DNA of 64,000 nt from Mycobacterium terramassiliense (GTDB lineage Bacteria; Actinomycetota; Actinomycetes; Mycobacteriales; Mycobacteriaceae). The notes beneath the pieces are model-generated. The model searched no databases. It was not told where the DNA came from and saw nothing but the letters and a program-made list of their open reading frames with translations. The first letter of the stretch is position 1. Every line of letters begins with the position of its first letter. Shown one piece after another: positions 43,970 through 52,010 of this stretch. The stretch spans positions 1 through 64,000 of the forward strand of contig NZ_LT717697.1 in NCBI RefSeq assembly GCF_900157385.1, in the 5' to 3' direction. Both the position numbers and the translations under genes were made by a program.

Positions 43970-46549
43970 GTGAGAGTCGCGGTCACCGGGGCCAGCGGCG
44001 TGCTCGGCCGCGGCCTCGCCGCCCGGTTGCTCACCCAGGGCCACGATGTGGTCGGCATCGCCCGGCGCCGGCCCGAAAGTTGGCCCAGTGCCGCCGAATT
44101 CGTCGTGGCCGACATCCGTGACACCGCCGCGGTCGGGCGCGCCGTCGCCGGTGCGGACGTCGTCGCGCATTGCGCCTGGGCCAGGGGCAGCGAGCAGGTC
44201 AACATCGGCGGGACGCTCAACGTCCTCGAGGCGATCGCCGGAAGCGGCACGCGGCGCATTGTTTTCCCGTCGTCGGCACACGTCTACGGCGGGGCGGACG
44301 GCCCGAAGGCCGAGTCCGCCACGCCGAACCCGACATCCGCCGAGGGCCTGCACCGCGCCCGCGTCGAAGAGCTGCTGTCGGGCGCCGACGTCGAATCGGT
44401 GGCGATCCGCTGCGCGCTCATCGTCGGTCGCGGCGTCGACAATTGGGTGCGCCGGGCGCTGGCGCTGCCGGTCTTTCCCAACGGATCCTCGGACCGCCGC
44501 GTGCAGCTGGTCCATCTCGACGACGCCCTCCGGCTGCTGATCCGTGCGGTCGTTGACGCCGAGATCCCCGGCGGTGTCCTCAATCTCGCCGCGCCCGGCG
44601 CGCCGACTTTCCGGGGCATCGCCGCCGCTCTCGGGCGTCGCATCGTGCCGCTGCGCGGGCCGCGCTTGCCGTCGTTCGCCGAACTGGAACTGGTGCGGAC
44701 CGCGCCGTTGATGGATACCTCACGGCTGCACGACGAATGGGCATATCAGCCGGCGTGGCACGCCGACGAATGCCTCGAAGACCTGGCGCTGGCGGTGCGC
44801 GGGCGGGTGACGCTGGGCAAGCGGGTGATATCGCTGCCTTGGCGGCTGGCCCATATCCAGGATCTGCCCGCCGTCGACGCGCCCGCGAACGACGGCGTGG
44901 CGCCGGCGTTGGCCGGGCCGGAAGGGGTTAACGGGGAATTCGATACACCGATAGACCCGCGATTCCCGACGTTCCTGGCGACCAACTTGTCCGAGGCGCT
45001 GCCGGGCCCGTTCTCGCCGTCGTCGGCGTCGGCGACCGTGCGCGGGCTGCGGGCCAGCGCCGTGTGCGTCGCCGAACGGCTGCGGCCGGGGGGAATGATC
45101 CAACGCGAGATCGCCATGCGCATGGTCGCGGTATTCGCCCACCGGCTCTACGGCGCCATCACGACCGCGCATTTCATGGCCGAGACCGTGCCGTTCATCA
45201 AGCCGGCCACGGTGGTCAGCAACAGTGGGTTCTTCGGCCCGAGCATGGCGTCCCTGCCGGTCTTCGGTGAGGACCGTCCGCCACTGGAATCCGGCCGTAT
45301 CCGAGGGCAATTGCGGACCCTGCGCAACATCGGGGTGTTCGGCGTCAACCTGGTGGGGCTGAGCGCCGGTTCGGCCGCAGACACCCAGGCCTTCGTCGCG
45401 GACGTCGATCGGTTGGAGCGGCTCGCCGGCGATGACCTCACCGAACTCGACCGTCGCCGGCTGCTCAGCCTGATCCTGTTGGCGCGTGACCACGTGGTAC
45501 ACGGCTGGGTGCTGGCGGCGGGGTCGTTCCTGCTCTGCGCGGCCTACAACGTGTTGTTGCGCGGCCTGTGTGGGCGCGACACCGCGCCGTCGGCCGGCCC
45601 GGAACTGGTCAGCGCGCGGTCGGTCGAGGCGATGCAGCGGCTGGTATCGGCGGCGCAAGGAGACCCGAACGTGCTGCGCGTGCTGGCCGAACCGGGGGAG
45701 CGCATCGGCAAGCTGGCCGTCGACGCGCCCGAGTTTCACGCCGCCGTGCTCGCCGAGCTGGCGCTGATCGGCCATCGTGGCCCGGCGGAGCTCGAGATGC
45801 TGTCGACGAGTTATGCCGACGATCCGGAGTTGCTGGTCCGCATGGTGACCAAGACCCTCAGCGCCGCCGCCGCGCCACAACCGGTGCACCCGGCGATTCC
45901 GTTGCGCGCCAAGCCTGTTGCGGCTCTGGCGGTGCGCCAATTGCGGGACCGCGAAATGCGGCGAGACAAAGTGGTGCGGGCCAACTGGGTGCTGCGTGGC
46001 CTGCTGCGGGAGTACGGCCGCCGGTTGGTCGACGCCGCGATCTTAGAAAGCGCCGACGACGTGTTCTTTCTCCTGGTCGACGAACTCGACGGTCTCCCAC
46101 CGGACGTCGCGAGGCTGGTGGCCGGGCGGCGGTCCGAACAGCGCCGGCTGGCCGGTGTCGTCCCGCCGACGGTATTCAGCGGGAGCTGGCAGCCGTCGGA
46201 GACCTCGGCGCCGGCGCTGGCCGGCGGGGACACCCTGCGCGGGGTGGGCGTCTGCGGCGGACGGGTGCGGGGACGGGTGCGGATCGTGCGACCCGAGACC
46301 ATCGACGACCTGCAACCCGGCGAGATCCTCGTCGCCGAGGTCACCGACGTCGGCTACACCGCCGCGTTCTGCTACGCCGCGGCCGTGGTGACGGAGCTGG
46401 GCGGCCCGATGTCGCACGCGGCGGTGGTGGCTCGCGAGTTCGGCTTCCCCTGCGTGGTGGACGTCCAAGGGGCGACGAGATCCTTGCCGCCGGGCGCCCT
46501 CGTCGAGGTCGACGGGACGACCGGGGAGATCCGCGTGCTCGAAGCCTGA
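43970..46549 (+). CDS. NAD-dependent epimerase/PEP-utiliser swivel fusion (Rv2047c-like)
   Basis: The product is 859 residues. The N-terminal 280 residues are an extended SDR/epimerase: VTGASGVLGRGLAARLL is the cofactor loop and FPSSAHVYGGADG carries the catalytic region. The middle (about 300-750) is helical and of unknown type, with LRDREMRRDKVVRANWVLRGL and ESADDVFFLLVDEL, which resemble the helical linker of PEP synthase-like proteins. The end (about 760-859) is the mobile phosphohistidine domain: ELGGPMSHAAVVAREFGFPC carries the histidine. No ATP-grasp or PEP barrel is visible. GTG 43970 lies 22 bases after pks12, so the genes are probably one transcript, as in M. tuberculosis. Confidence 0.85.
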   Translation: MRVAVTGASGVLGRGLAARLLTQGHDVVGIARRRPESWPSAAEFVVADIRDTAAVGRAVAGADVVAHCAWARGSEQVNIGGTLNVLEAIAGSGTRRIVFPSSAHVYGGADGPKAESATPNPTSAEGLHRARVEELLSGADVESVAIRCALIVGRGVDNWVRRALALPVFPNGSSDRRVQLVHLDDALRLLIRAVVDAEIPGGVLNLAAPGAPTFRGIAAALGRRIVPLRGPRLPSFAELELVRTAPLMDTSRLHDEWAYQPAWHADECLEDLALAVRGRVTLGKRVISLPWRLAHIQDLPAVDAPANDGVAPALAGPEGVNGEFDTPIDPRFPTFLATNLSEALPGPFSPSSASATVRGLRASAVCVAERLRPGGMIQREIAMRMVAVFAHRLYGAITTAHFMAETVPFIKPATVVSNSGFFGPSMASLPVFGEDRPPLESGRIRGQLRTLRNIGVFGVNLVGLSAGSAADTQAFVADVDRLERLAGDDLTELDRRRLLSLILLARDHVVHGWVLAAGSFLLCAAYNVLLRGLCGRDTAPSAGPELVSARSVEAMQRLVSAAQGDPNVLRVLAEPGERIGKLAVDAPEFHAAVLAELALIGHRGPAELEMLSTSYADDPELLVRMVTKTLSAAAAPQPVHPAIPLRAKPVAALAVRQLRDREMRRDKVVRANWVLRGLLREYGRRLVDAAILESADDVFFLLVDELDGLPPDVARLVAGRRSEQRRLAGVVPPTVFSGSWQPSETSAPALAGGDTLRGVGVCGGRVRGRVRIVRPETIDDLQPGEILVAEVTDVGYTAAFCYAAAVVTELGGPMSHAAVVAREFGFPCVVDVQGATRSLPPGALVEVDGTTGEIRVLEA

Positions 46550-46568
46550 CCTCGGCGCCGGGTGTCGA

Positions 46569-46991
46569 TTACGGGATGTCCGTCGCCAGGAATGTCAGTG
46601 GCAGGCCCAGAACCGACAGGTCGATTTCGTCGAGATGGGAGCCCTCGCCCGCGATGCTCTGCCGGAACCGCGTTGTCGCCCCGTAGCGCTCGGCCACGGC
46701 TTCGGCCGCCGAGGCCTCCGGGACACGGACTACCACGCTGTACACGCCGTCGCCGCGACTGTCGAGGAACTCGTTGACCGAAGCGGCCACGGGACCGGGC
46801 GATCCCGGAATCGGGCTGATCACCTCGATACCGCGACTCCAGTCGAGGTGAATGTCCAAGCCGAGTTCGGTCAGCTGGAAATTCTCGAAGACGAATCCTA
46901 GGTCCGTGAACAGTTGCGCGGCGGCGGCATGCCGCTCGGGCGCCACCGCGAATACGACGTGATGAAGCGACGATTGATTGTCCGCCGTCAT
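46569..46991 (-). CDS. VOC/glyoxalase-family protein
   Basis: The product is 140 residues, a vicinal-oxygen-chelate fold protein: LHHVVFAVAPERHAAAAQLF begins the first module and YSVVVRVPEASAAEAVAERYG the second. One likely metal histidine lies in SLHHVVFAV and an acidic residue in the second half (LDEIDLS), but a full set of metal ligands is not certain. ATG 46991 has GAAGGAAATGAC directly upstream. It is the last gene of the minus-strand AveC/MoxR/vWA group, 86 bases after the single-span gene. VOC proteins include isomerases and dioxygenases, so a catalytic step in that pathway is possible. Confidence 0.75.
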   Translation of the reverse strand: MTADNQSSLHHVVFAVAPERHAAAAQLFTDLGFVFENFQLTELGLDIHLDWSRGIEVISPIPGSPGPVAASVNEFLDSRGDGVYSVVVRVPEASAAEAVAERYGATTRFRQSIAGEGSHLDEIDLSVLGLPLTFLATDIP

Positions 46992-47077
46992 GTCATTTCC
47001 TTCAGCTGGCCGCAACGCCCCGCGTGGCAGTATGCACTACTCCCGAGCGCCGAGGGCGTCCACACTCGGCACCGGGA

Positions 47078-47518
47078 TCATGGATGCGGCACCGGCTGCT
47101 GATGCGCGGCCTGCCGGGCGAGCCTTTCGTCGTGAATCCTGACGAGTTCGCGAAACCCAAGCCTGTGGTATTTCGGTATCGGCTGGATGCCCCACACATC
47201 CTGTGCTGTGGCCTTACCCTCGGCGCCTTCCGGAGGCCCGAACGGCGGGTACGGGTACTTGCACTCCAGGGTGTCGTTCGAGTATCGGATCTTCAGCAGC
47301 TCACTGCAGATTTCGGTGAGGCTCAGCGTGGGGTAGCCGTAATAGACCGCCATGAACGGCAACGTGAACGCGCCTTCGATGACCAGTGCAACCAGGCACA
47401 CCAGGACGGCGCGCTTGATCCACTTGTGCATTCGTGCGTAGTACGGCGTCGTCCCCGGCTCGAGATCCCCGGAATCCCCGGTCGGGTTCTTTGCCTCGGT
47501 TGCTGACGTTTCGGTCAT
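47078..47518 (-). CDS. Single-span membrane protein of the AveC operon
   Basis: The product is 146 residues. A hydrophilic N terminus ([18 protein letters not shown]) is followed by [20 protein letters not shown] and [16 protein letters not shown], one membrane span or a hairpin, then an extracytoplasmic part with two cysteines ([21 protein letters not shown]) and a helical tail. No known domain was recognised. It begins 15 bases after the stop of the first AveC-like gene with AGGGAGC as RBS, so it belongs to the same transcript and may be a subunit of the membrane complex. Confidence 0.7.
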   Translation of the reverse strand: MTETSATEAKNPTGDSGDLEPGTTPYYARMHKWIKRAVLVCLVALVIEGAFTLPFMAVYYGYPTLSLTEICSELLKIRYSNDTLECKYPYPPFGPPEGAEGKATAQDVWGIQPIPKYHRLGFRELVRIHDERLARQAAHQQPVPHP

Positions 47519-47533
47519 CGCAGTGCTCCCTGG

Positions 47534-47910
47534 TTAGTCGGTGAAGATTTCGCGGTTGACGGTGTGCAGATACGGAATGGCGAGGAACGGGGTGATGTAG
47601 AAGATGTCGTAGAGCCACCAGCCGACCACCGGGAATACGACTCCGGCGTAACGCACGTCGGCGAACATGGTCATGTTGAACACGTAGGCCGACCAGATCA
47701 CCACGCCCATCCAGCAGGTGATGACCATCCATTGATGGCCCCACCGCTTCATCTGTAGAAACCCGATCGCCGCGGCCACCCGCATGGAGAACACCGTGAG
47801 TATCAATCCCGCCACATAGGCTTTCTCGCCAGGCCCCGCCGCGCCCCCGACCCAAAGCTCGTTGTAATGCCAGAAATAGCCGGCGTCGAACATGTTGCCC
47901 CACCCGACCA
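47534..47910 (-). repeat. Direct repeat shared by the two AveC-like genes
   Basis: The 3' half of copy 1 (about 47534-47910) is nearly the same DNA as the 3' half of copy 2 (about 50946-51322), in the same orientation and about 3.4 kb apart. The 5' parts differ more. The genes between them are single copy, so this reflects a gene duplication or gene conversion rather than duplication of the whole block. Confidence 0.65.
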
Positions 47911-48232
47911 TCAGCACGCGATTGATCAACGTGTGGTTGGCGACGAGGTCAAGGGCCCAGCCGAGGCTGTTGAGCATGCCGTCGATCAGGACCAGATAGC
48001 CGATCAGCGTCACGATCATGGGCCGCACCGACAGGCCGGCGCGCAGGGCCTGGCGCTGCAGCCATACCCCACGCATGAAAATGGGAAACCCGATCAGGCC
48101 CGGCGCCCACATGCCCATCAGGGCCGCGCCGACGATCATCCACTTGTCGGCGCGGCGCTGCGCGTGGCGGGATTCGTCGTGGTGATCGTCGAGGCTGGCT
48201 GACCTTGCCGCCTGCGCGGCAACAGGATTCAC
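47534..48232 (-). CDS. AveC-like integral membrane protein, copy 1
   Basis: The product is 232 residues from GTG 48232, whose GTGA overlaps the stop of a 42-residue gene. It has five or six membrane spans and resembles the spirocyclase AveC family, named after AveC of avermectin synthesis. Histidines near membrane ends (GYFWHYNELW, KRWGHQWMVI, PYLHTVNRE) and many tryptophans and tyrosines are shared with copy 2 at 50946 and could bind metal or substrate. The frame stays open upstream to 48478, but that part is inside the small gene and has no coding character. The activity in mycobacteria is unknown; spirocyclisation is only a family name here. Confidence 0.75.
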   Translation of the reverse strand: MNPVAAQAARSASLDDHHDESRHAQRRADKWMIVGAALMGMWAPGLIGFPIFMRGVWLQRQALRAGLSVRPMIVTLIGYLVLIDGMLNSLGWALDLVANHTLINRVLMVGWGNMFDAGYFWHYNELWVGGAAGPGEKAYVAGLILTVFSMRVAAAIGFLQMKRWGHQWMVITCWMGVVIWSAYVFNMTMFADVRYAGVVFPVVGWWLYDIFYITPFLAIPYLHTVNREIFTD

Positions 48233-48357
48233 AGGTCCCACCACCCGCGGGCGAATGACATGTAGAGCTGGATGCCGAACATCGCCAGCAGGTAGCCGTA
48301 GATGAAGATTTGGAAGACGATGAGCGCCCTCTTGCGCTTCTGTTCCTGTCGGTCCAT
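48229..48357 (-). CDS. 42-residue membrane microprotein
   Basis: This frame is only 43 codons including the stop. It reads MDRQEQKRKRALIVFQIF and then IYGYLLAMFGIQLYMSFA, ending RGWWDL: a basic N terminus and one membrane span, so the N terminus should be inside. AAAGGAG lies nine bases before the ATG, and its stop overlaps the start of AveC-like copy 1 by GTGA. Those two facts support translation. It is probably a small subunit or assembly partner of the AveC-like protein. Confidence 0.65.
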   Translation of the reverse strand: MDRQEQKRKRALIVFQIFIYGYLLAMFGIQLYMSFARGWWDL

Positions 48358-48387
48358 TCCGGTTGCTCCTTTCTGTGGCCAACTGCT

Positions 48388-49176
48388 CTAGGCGTTCGAG
48401 GCGGCCAGGCTGGCGGCCGCGACCTCGCGTAAACCGTCGGTGACCGCGCCGTCGGTGCTCAGTGGCGCGAGTATGCACGCGTCGGCCGCATCCAATTCGC
48501 TAGCGCCGGAGGCGATCAGCTGAGCGGCCGTAACCAGCAGCCTGGTCGACGGCGGCTCGAAGTGAAAGACTTCGTCGGCGGTGCGGACCGCGACCGCGCA
48601 TCCGACCAGCCGTTGGGCCGTGGCAAGGGGAACCCCGGATTCGGCGACGATCACCTGGGCCTCGCGGTCCGGCGGCAAATACTGCATCGCCAGCGTGACG
48701 AACCGCTGGCGGAACGACGGTTTGAGTTCCTTCAGCGAGCTGCGATATGCCGGGTTGTACGAACACACCAGCATGAACTCCTCCGGTGCTTTCACCACCT
48801 CGCCGGCGCGGTCGAGGTAGAGCGACCGCCGGTGGTCGGTGAGCGAGTGCAGGATCGCCAACGAATCGTGCCGAGCTTCGACGACTTCATCGAGGTAGCA
48901 GATCGCACGGGCTTTCACGGCCCGGGTCAGCGGGCCATCCGTCCAGACCACGTCGCCTCCGGTCACCATGAAGCGGCCGACGAGATCGGAGCTCGTGAGA
49001 TCGTCGTGGCAACTGATGGTGACCACAGGTCGTTGCAACAGTGAGCCCATGTGTTCGACGAAACGCGTCTTGCCGCACCCGGTCGGGCCGGTCAGCATTA
49101 CCGGAATGCGCCGGCGGAAGGCCTGTTCGAACAGCTGAACTTCGTTGCCGTGAGCGAAATATGTCTCGGTGGTCAT
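48388..49176 (-). CDS. MoxR-family AAA+ ATPase (CbbQ/NorQ type)
   Basis: The product is 262 residues. Walker A is GPTGCGKT (residues 30-37), Walker B is CYLDEV (93-98), and SYNPAYRSSLKELKPSFRQRF holds sensor 1 and the arginine finger region; the C-terminal lid follows. CbbQ, NorQ and NirQ proteins work with a von Willebrand A partner (CbbO, NorD) to activate or insert metal into target enzymes such as Rubisco and nitric oxide reductase. The vWA gene sits just upstream (18 bases). No Rubisco or NO reductase is present; the only membrane-enzyme candidates here are the AveC-like proteins, so they are the likely clients. Confidence 0.88.
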   Translation of the reverse strand: MTTETYFAHGNEVQLFEQAFRRRIPVMLTGPTGCGKTRFVEHMGSLLQRPVVTISCHDDLTSSDLVGRFMVTGGDVVWTDGPLTRAVKARAICYLDEVVEARHDSLAILHSLTDHRRSLYLDRAGEVVKAPEEFMLVCSYNPAYRSSLKELKPSFRQRFVTLAMQYLPPDREAQVIVAESGVPLATAQRLVGCAVAVRTADEVFHFEPPSTRLLVTAAQLIASGASELDAADACILAPLSTDGAVTDGLREVAAASLAASNA

Positions 49177-49194
49177 CTCTTCCCCAGTCGGTGG

Positions 49195-50724
49195 TCACGC
49201 GGCGACGAGTTCACGGTGGACATGGGCCAGCACCCGGGGCAGCTCCTCTATGCGCCGGATCCGTTGCGACCGGCGAGGCCCGAATACCTCGGGAAGGGGA
49301 TCGACTCGAGTCGGTCCCACGCCCACGTAGTACAGCGACACCCCGGCATCGTTCGCCTCCTCGACGGCATGCGCGGCATCGGCCCAGGCATAACGGCCTT
49401 CGTAGCCCTCATCAGAGATCAGACCGTCGCCTATGACGATCAGCAGGCGGCGCTCGGAGGGCTGCTCCAGGAGCCGGCTCGTCAAATGGCGAAGTGGTGC
49501 ACCGAGTCTGGTGTACCCGCGGGTGGACAGGCCCAGCCCGCTCGGCGGCACAAACCTGCGGTCTTCGAAGTCCTTCAGACGGTGCACTTCGACCCGATGG
49601 CGGGTGTTGCCGGTGAATACAAAGATGCCATGACGCTCACGCGCCTGCGTCATGGCGCGCGAAAGCGCATCGGCGCAGGCCAGTTCGAGCTCGAAAACCC
49701 GGCCGCCGTGTACACCCAGCGAAGAACTGCCGTCGAGCAGCAACGCCGTGGTGACGTCGCGTCCGCTGGGCAACAGGTCGCGAAATATCCTCGGCTCCTT
49801 GGCCGCTCCGGTCGTCAGGTCGATGTAATGGCTGACGTATTGGTCGACGTCGACGTCGGCCCCGTCTTCGAGGCGGTTTGTCATCGCACGATGGGTGTGT
49901 TCTTCGAACCACTTGCGGACGTCGACGGCGACGGGCACCGTGCGGCCGATGCGTTGGGCGTCGGCAGTCTCGATCACGGCGACGTGATCGCGCATGAATC
50001 GCTGTGTCCACATGTTCCATTCGGGATAGGGGATACCGGGACGGTGGTCCGGTGTGATGTCGAGATCGTTGTCCTGCGGCCGGCTCGGTGGCGGCAGGTT
50101 GGGATTGCGGACGCCCCCGTCGCCGCCGACGGGAACCGAATACGGCCGTGGAAGACGTTTTTGCATCGTCGTCCATGGCATCCTGCCAAAGCTGCGCCGC
50201 AACCTGTCGGCCAATCCGTGCGGTGCTGTGTGGGCCGGCGGCAAAGTGCCCAGCAGCGGATGAACCGCCAACGCCTGGCCGGTAGCTGCCAATGCGATTG
50301 CCCGGTTGAGCATTTCGGCGGCATCCATGTCACCGGCTTCGGCGCGGATCTCGGGGAGCAGCCGGTGAACCTCGGGCAGCAGCCCGGGGCACCGCGACGC
50401 CATCCAGCCGAGGGCGACGCCACCTTCGACAAGCGTGAGCGCGCGCAGTTCGCGCGCAGATAGCTCGTTGAGGCGATATTCGGTGATGCGTTCTTTCGAG
50501 GGTGCACACTGCAGGGCCACACCGCATGTCAGCGTTCTACGTGTCCAGCCATTGGGGGCGGGATAGGGGACATGGACGAAGGAGAGCGCTGCGTCCAAAC
50601 CGAAGCCGCGTCGTTCGCCGGTGATGAGCCGGACGCCCTCGCGGCGCTGCTCGCTGAGCGCGACCGCCGTGACGGCGCAGCTCCGTTCCAGCGCCATCGC
50701 ATGGGCATCGGAATACTCAGCCAT
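49195..50724 (-). CDS. von Willebrand factor A protein (CbbO/NorD-like)
   Basis: The product is 509 residues. The vWA domain fills the C-terminal 190 or so residues: LLLDGSSSLG (about 326-335) is the MIDAS DxSxS, IFVFTGNTRH and LIVIGDGLISDEGYEG follow. The N-terminal half is helical with a proline-rich linker (about 200-230), as in NorD/CbbO adaptors, and there is no membrane span. It should bridge the MoxR ATPase and the client enzyme. The ATG at 50724 has a weak RBS; an internal ATG nine codons on is possible. It follows the 34-residue gene by 42 bases. Confidence 0.87.
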   Translation of the reverse strand: MAEYSDAHAMALERSCAVTAVALSEQRREGVRLITGERRGFGLDAALSFVHVPYPAPNGWTRRTLTCGVALQCAPSKERITEYRLNELSARELRALTLVEGGVALGWMASRCPGLLPEVHRLLPEIRAEAGDMDAAEMLNRAIALAATGQALAVHPLLGTLPPAHTAPHGLADRLRRSFGRMPWTTMQKRLPRPYSVPVGGDGGVRNPNLPPPSRPQDNDLDITPDHRPGIPYPEWNMWTQRFMRDHVAVIETADAQRIGRTVPVAVDVRKWFEEHTHRAMTNRLEDGADVDVDQYVSHYIDLTTGAAKEPRIFRDLLPSGRDVTTALLLDGSSSLGVHGGRVFELELACADALSRAMTQARERHGIFVFTGNTRHRVEVHRLKDFEDRRFVPPSGLGLSTRGYTRLGAPLRHLTSRLLEQPSERRLLIVIGDGLISDEGYEGRYAWADAAHAVEEANDAGVSLYYVGVGPTRVDPLPEVFGPRRSQRIRRIEELPRVLAHVHRELVAA

Positions 50725-50766
50725 GGGCCGAATCCGGCGTGCTGCGCCTTTTGCCCGGTCCGCGGT

Positions 50767-50871
50767 TCAGAACGTGCCGATGTTGGAGAACAGCCAGTAC
50801 CAGAACCAGATGATCAGTCCGGTGCCACCCCAGGCGGCGACGTAGCGAAGGATCTCCCACACATAGCCCAC
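50767..50871 (-). CDS. 34-residue membrane microprotein
   Basis: The frame is 35 codons including the stop and reads roughly GYVWEILRYVAAWGGTG then LIIWFWYWLFSNIGTF. It is one membrane span, very rich in tryptophan and aromatic residues. AAGGAGG (complement of 50879-50885) is a perfect ribosome-binding site seven bases before the GTG at 50871, which is strong evidence of translation. It lies between AveC-like copy 2 and the vWA gene. It is not similar in sequence to the 42-residue protein beyond size and single span. Confidence 0.65.
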   Translation of the reverse strand: MGYVWEILRYVAAWGGTGLIIWFWYWLFSNIGTF

Positions 50872-50945
50872 GATTTGACCTCCTTGCTAATGAATCGACC
50901 GCCGGTCGCTGTGTGAATTCGGTGAGGATGCTCATCGCGCCACGC

Positions 50946-51689
50946 TCAGTCGGTGAAGAGTTCGCGGTTGACGGTGTGCAGGTACGGGATGGCGAGGAAC
51001 GGGGTGATGTAGAAGATGTCGTAGAGCCACCAGCCGACGACCGGCAGCACGACGCCGGCGAAGCGCACGTCGGCGAACATGGTCATGTTGAACACGTAGG
51101 TAATCCAGATCACCACGCCCATCCAGCAGGTGATGACCATCCATTGATGGCCCCAGCGTTTCATTTGCAGGAAGCCGATGGCTGCGGCAATGCGCATGGT
51201 GAAGACGGTCAGGATGAGACCGACTTCCATGGCCTTTTCACCAGGGCCGGCCGCCCCACCGATCCACAGTTCGTTGTAGTGCCAGAAGTAGCCGGCGTCG
51301 AACATGTTGCCCCACCCGTTGAGCAGCACTCGGGCCAGCAGCGTGTGGCTTGCCACCAGGTCGAGCGCCCACCCGACGGTGTTGATCGCGGCGTCGATGA
51401 TGACCAGGTAGCCGAGCAACGTGACCAGCATCGGGCGTACAGAGAGGCCGTCCCGCTGGGCACGGCGCTGCAACCGCACTCCCCATCCGAATAGCGGCAA
51501 GCCGAAAACGCCGAGGGCGGCGGTGCCGATCAACAGACTGCCGGCGACGAGCCACTTGTCGGCCTGACGCTGCGCGAGTTGCGACCGCTCCAGGTGTTCG
51601 TCGATCGTCAGGCTCGGTGCGGCGGCGCCGGTTGACCCGGCGGCCGTGCCCATGCCGGCGTCACGCTGCCGCAGCTTCGGCAGATTCAC
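50946..51689 (-). CDS. AveC-like integral membrane protein, copy 2
   Basis: The product is 247 residues from GTG 51689, preceded by GGGGAGGG. It has the same five or six membrane spans as copy 1, and the last 80 residues are almost identical (AAIGFLQMKRWGHQWMVI, GWWLYDIFYITPFLAI). The N-terminal 50 residues are cytoplasmic and differ. It is the first gene of the operon, which continues through the microproteins, vWA, MoxR, copy 1, the single-span protein and VOC. A -10 hexamer and a perfect palindrome lie 40-65 bases upstream. Two copies could form a heterodimer. Confidence 0.77.
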   Translation of the reverse strand: MNLPKLRQRDAGMGTAAGSTGAAAPSLTIDEHLERSQLAQRQADKWLVAGSLLIGTAALGVFGLPLFGWGVRLQRRAQRDGLSVRPMLVTLLGYLVIIDAAINTVGWALDLVASHTLLARVLLNGWGNMFDAGYFWHYNELWIGGAAGPGEKAMEVGLILTVFTMRIAAAIGFLQMKRWGHQWMVITCWMGVVIWITYVFNMTMFADVRFAGVVLPVVGWWLYDIFYITPFLAIPYLHTVNRELFTD

Positions 51690-51726
51690 GAGCCCTCCCC
51701 GTCATGCTGATTGGATCGGCCCGTGC

Positions 51727-51752
51727 ACTATAACAGGCTGACTATAGTCAGC
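51727..51752 (-). promoter_or_regulatory. Promoter of the AveC operon with perfect 16-bp palindrome
   Basis: On the minus strand TATAGT (complement of 51727-51732) is a good -10 hexamer. Immediately upstream of it, GCTGACTATAGTCAGC (51737-51752) is a perfect inverted repeat in the -10/-35 spacer, a classic repressor site. The same pattern YTGAC-N4-GTCAG recurs at 51866 and 53253, so it is probably the operator of the TetR encoded at 52507. Confidence 0.6.
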
Positions 51753-51865
51753 AGAAGTCATTTCGAGTCGCTGGCCGGCCACAGTGGCATCCCGTGGCTC
51801 TCGCTATCGCATAGGGCTATTAGCTGGTACTGCGACAGTTCCCGTAGATGGCGCTGCAATTTCCA

Positions 51866-51919
51866 CTGACGAAAGTCAGCTCTGTATCGTTGACAGGCCG
51901 TTCGGGGCACGCCTACGCT
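51866..51919 (+). promoter_or_regulatory. Operator and promoter of the DapB-like gene at 52011
   Basis: CTGACGAAAGTCAG (51866-51879) is the second copy of the palindrome. It is followed by TTGACA (51890-51895), an 18-base spacer and TACGCT (51914-51919), a plausible -35/-10 pair reading towards 52011. The 321 bases between the two divergent genes hold no other coding sequence. Confidence 0.5.
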
Positions 51920-52010
51920 CAGCGAGCGCTCACCCGTTGCGGCCTGGTGTGCGGCCGGCTGGGAACCGTCCGTTGGTCATCGCGCACTCGGTGCACGCAA
52001 AGGAGGAGCA

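Noticed and set aside
43950..43973. A seven-codon frame between pks12 and the epimerase gene, overlapping the next start by GTGA.
   Set aside because: It could couple translation, but it has no clear RBS of its own and may be chance in a 22-base gap.
46569..51689. A nitric oxide reductase or Rubisco activation operon, suggested by the MoxR/vWA pair.
   Set aside because: No NorB, NorC or Rubisco subunit is present in the window; the only neighbouring candidates are AveC-like membrane proteins.
47534..51689. Calling the AveC-like proteins true spirocyclases of polyketide synthesis.
   Set aside because: The family name comes from avermectin synthesis; no spiroketal-type polyketide pathway is encoded next to them, and Pks12 makes a saturated chain.
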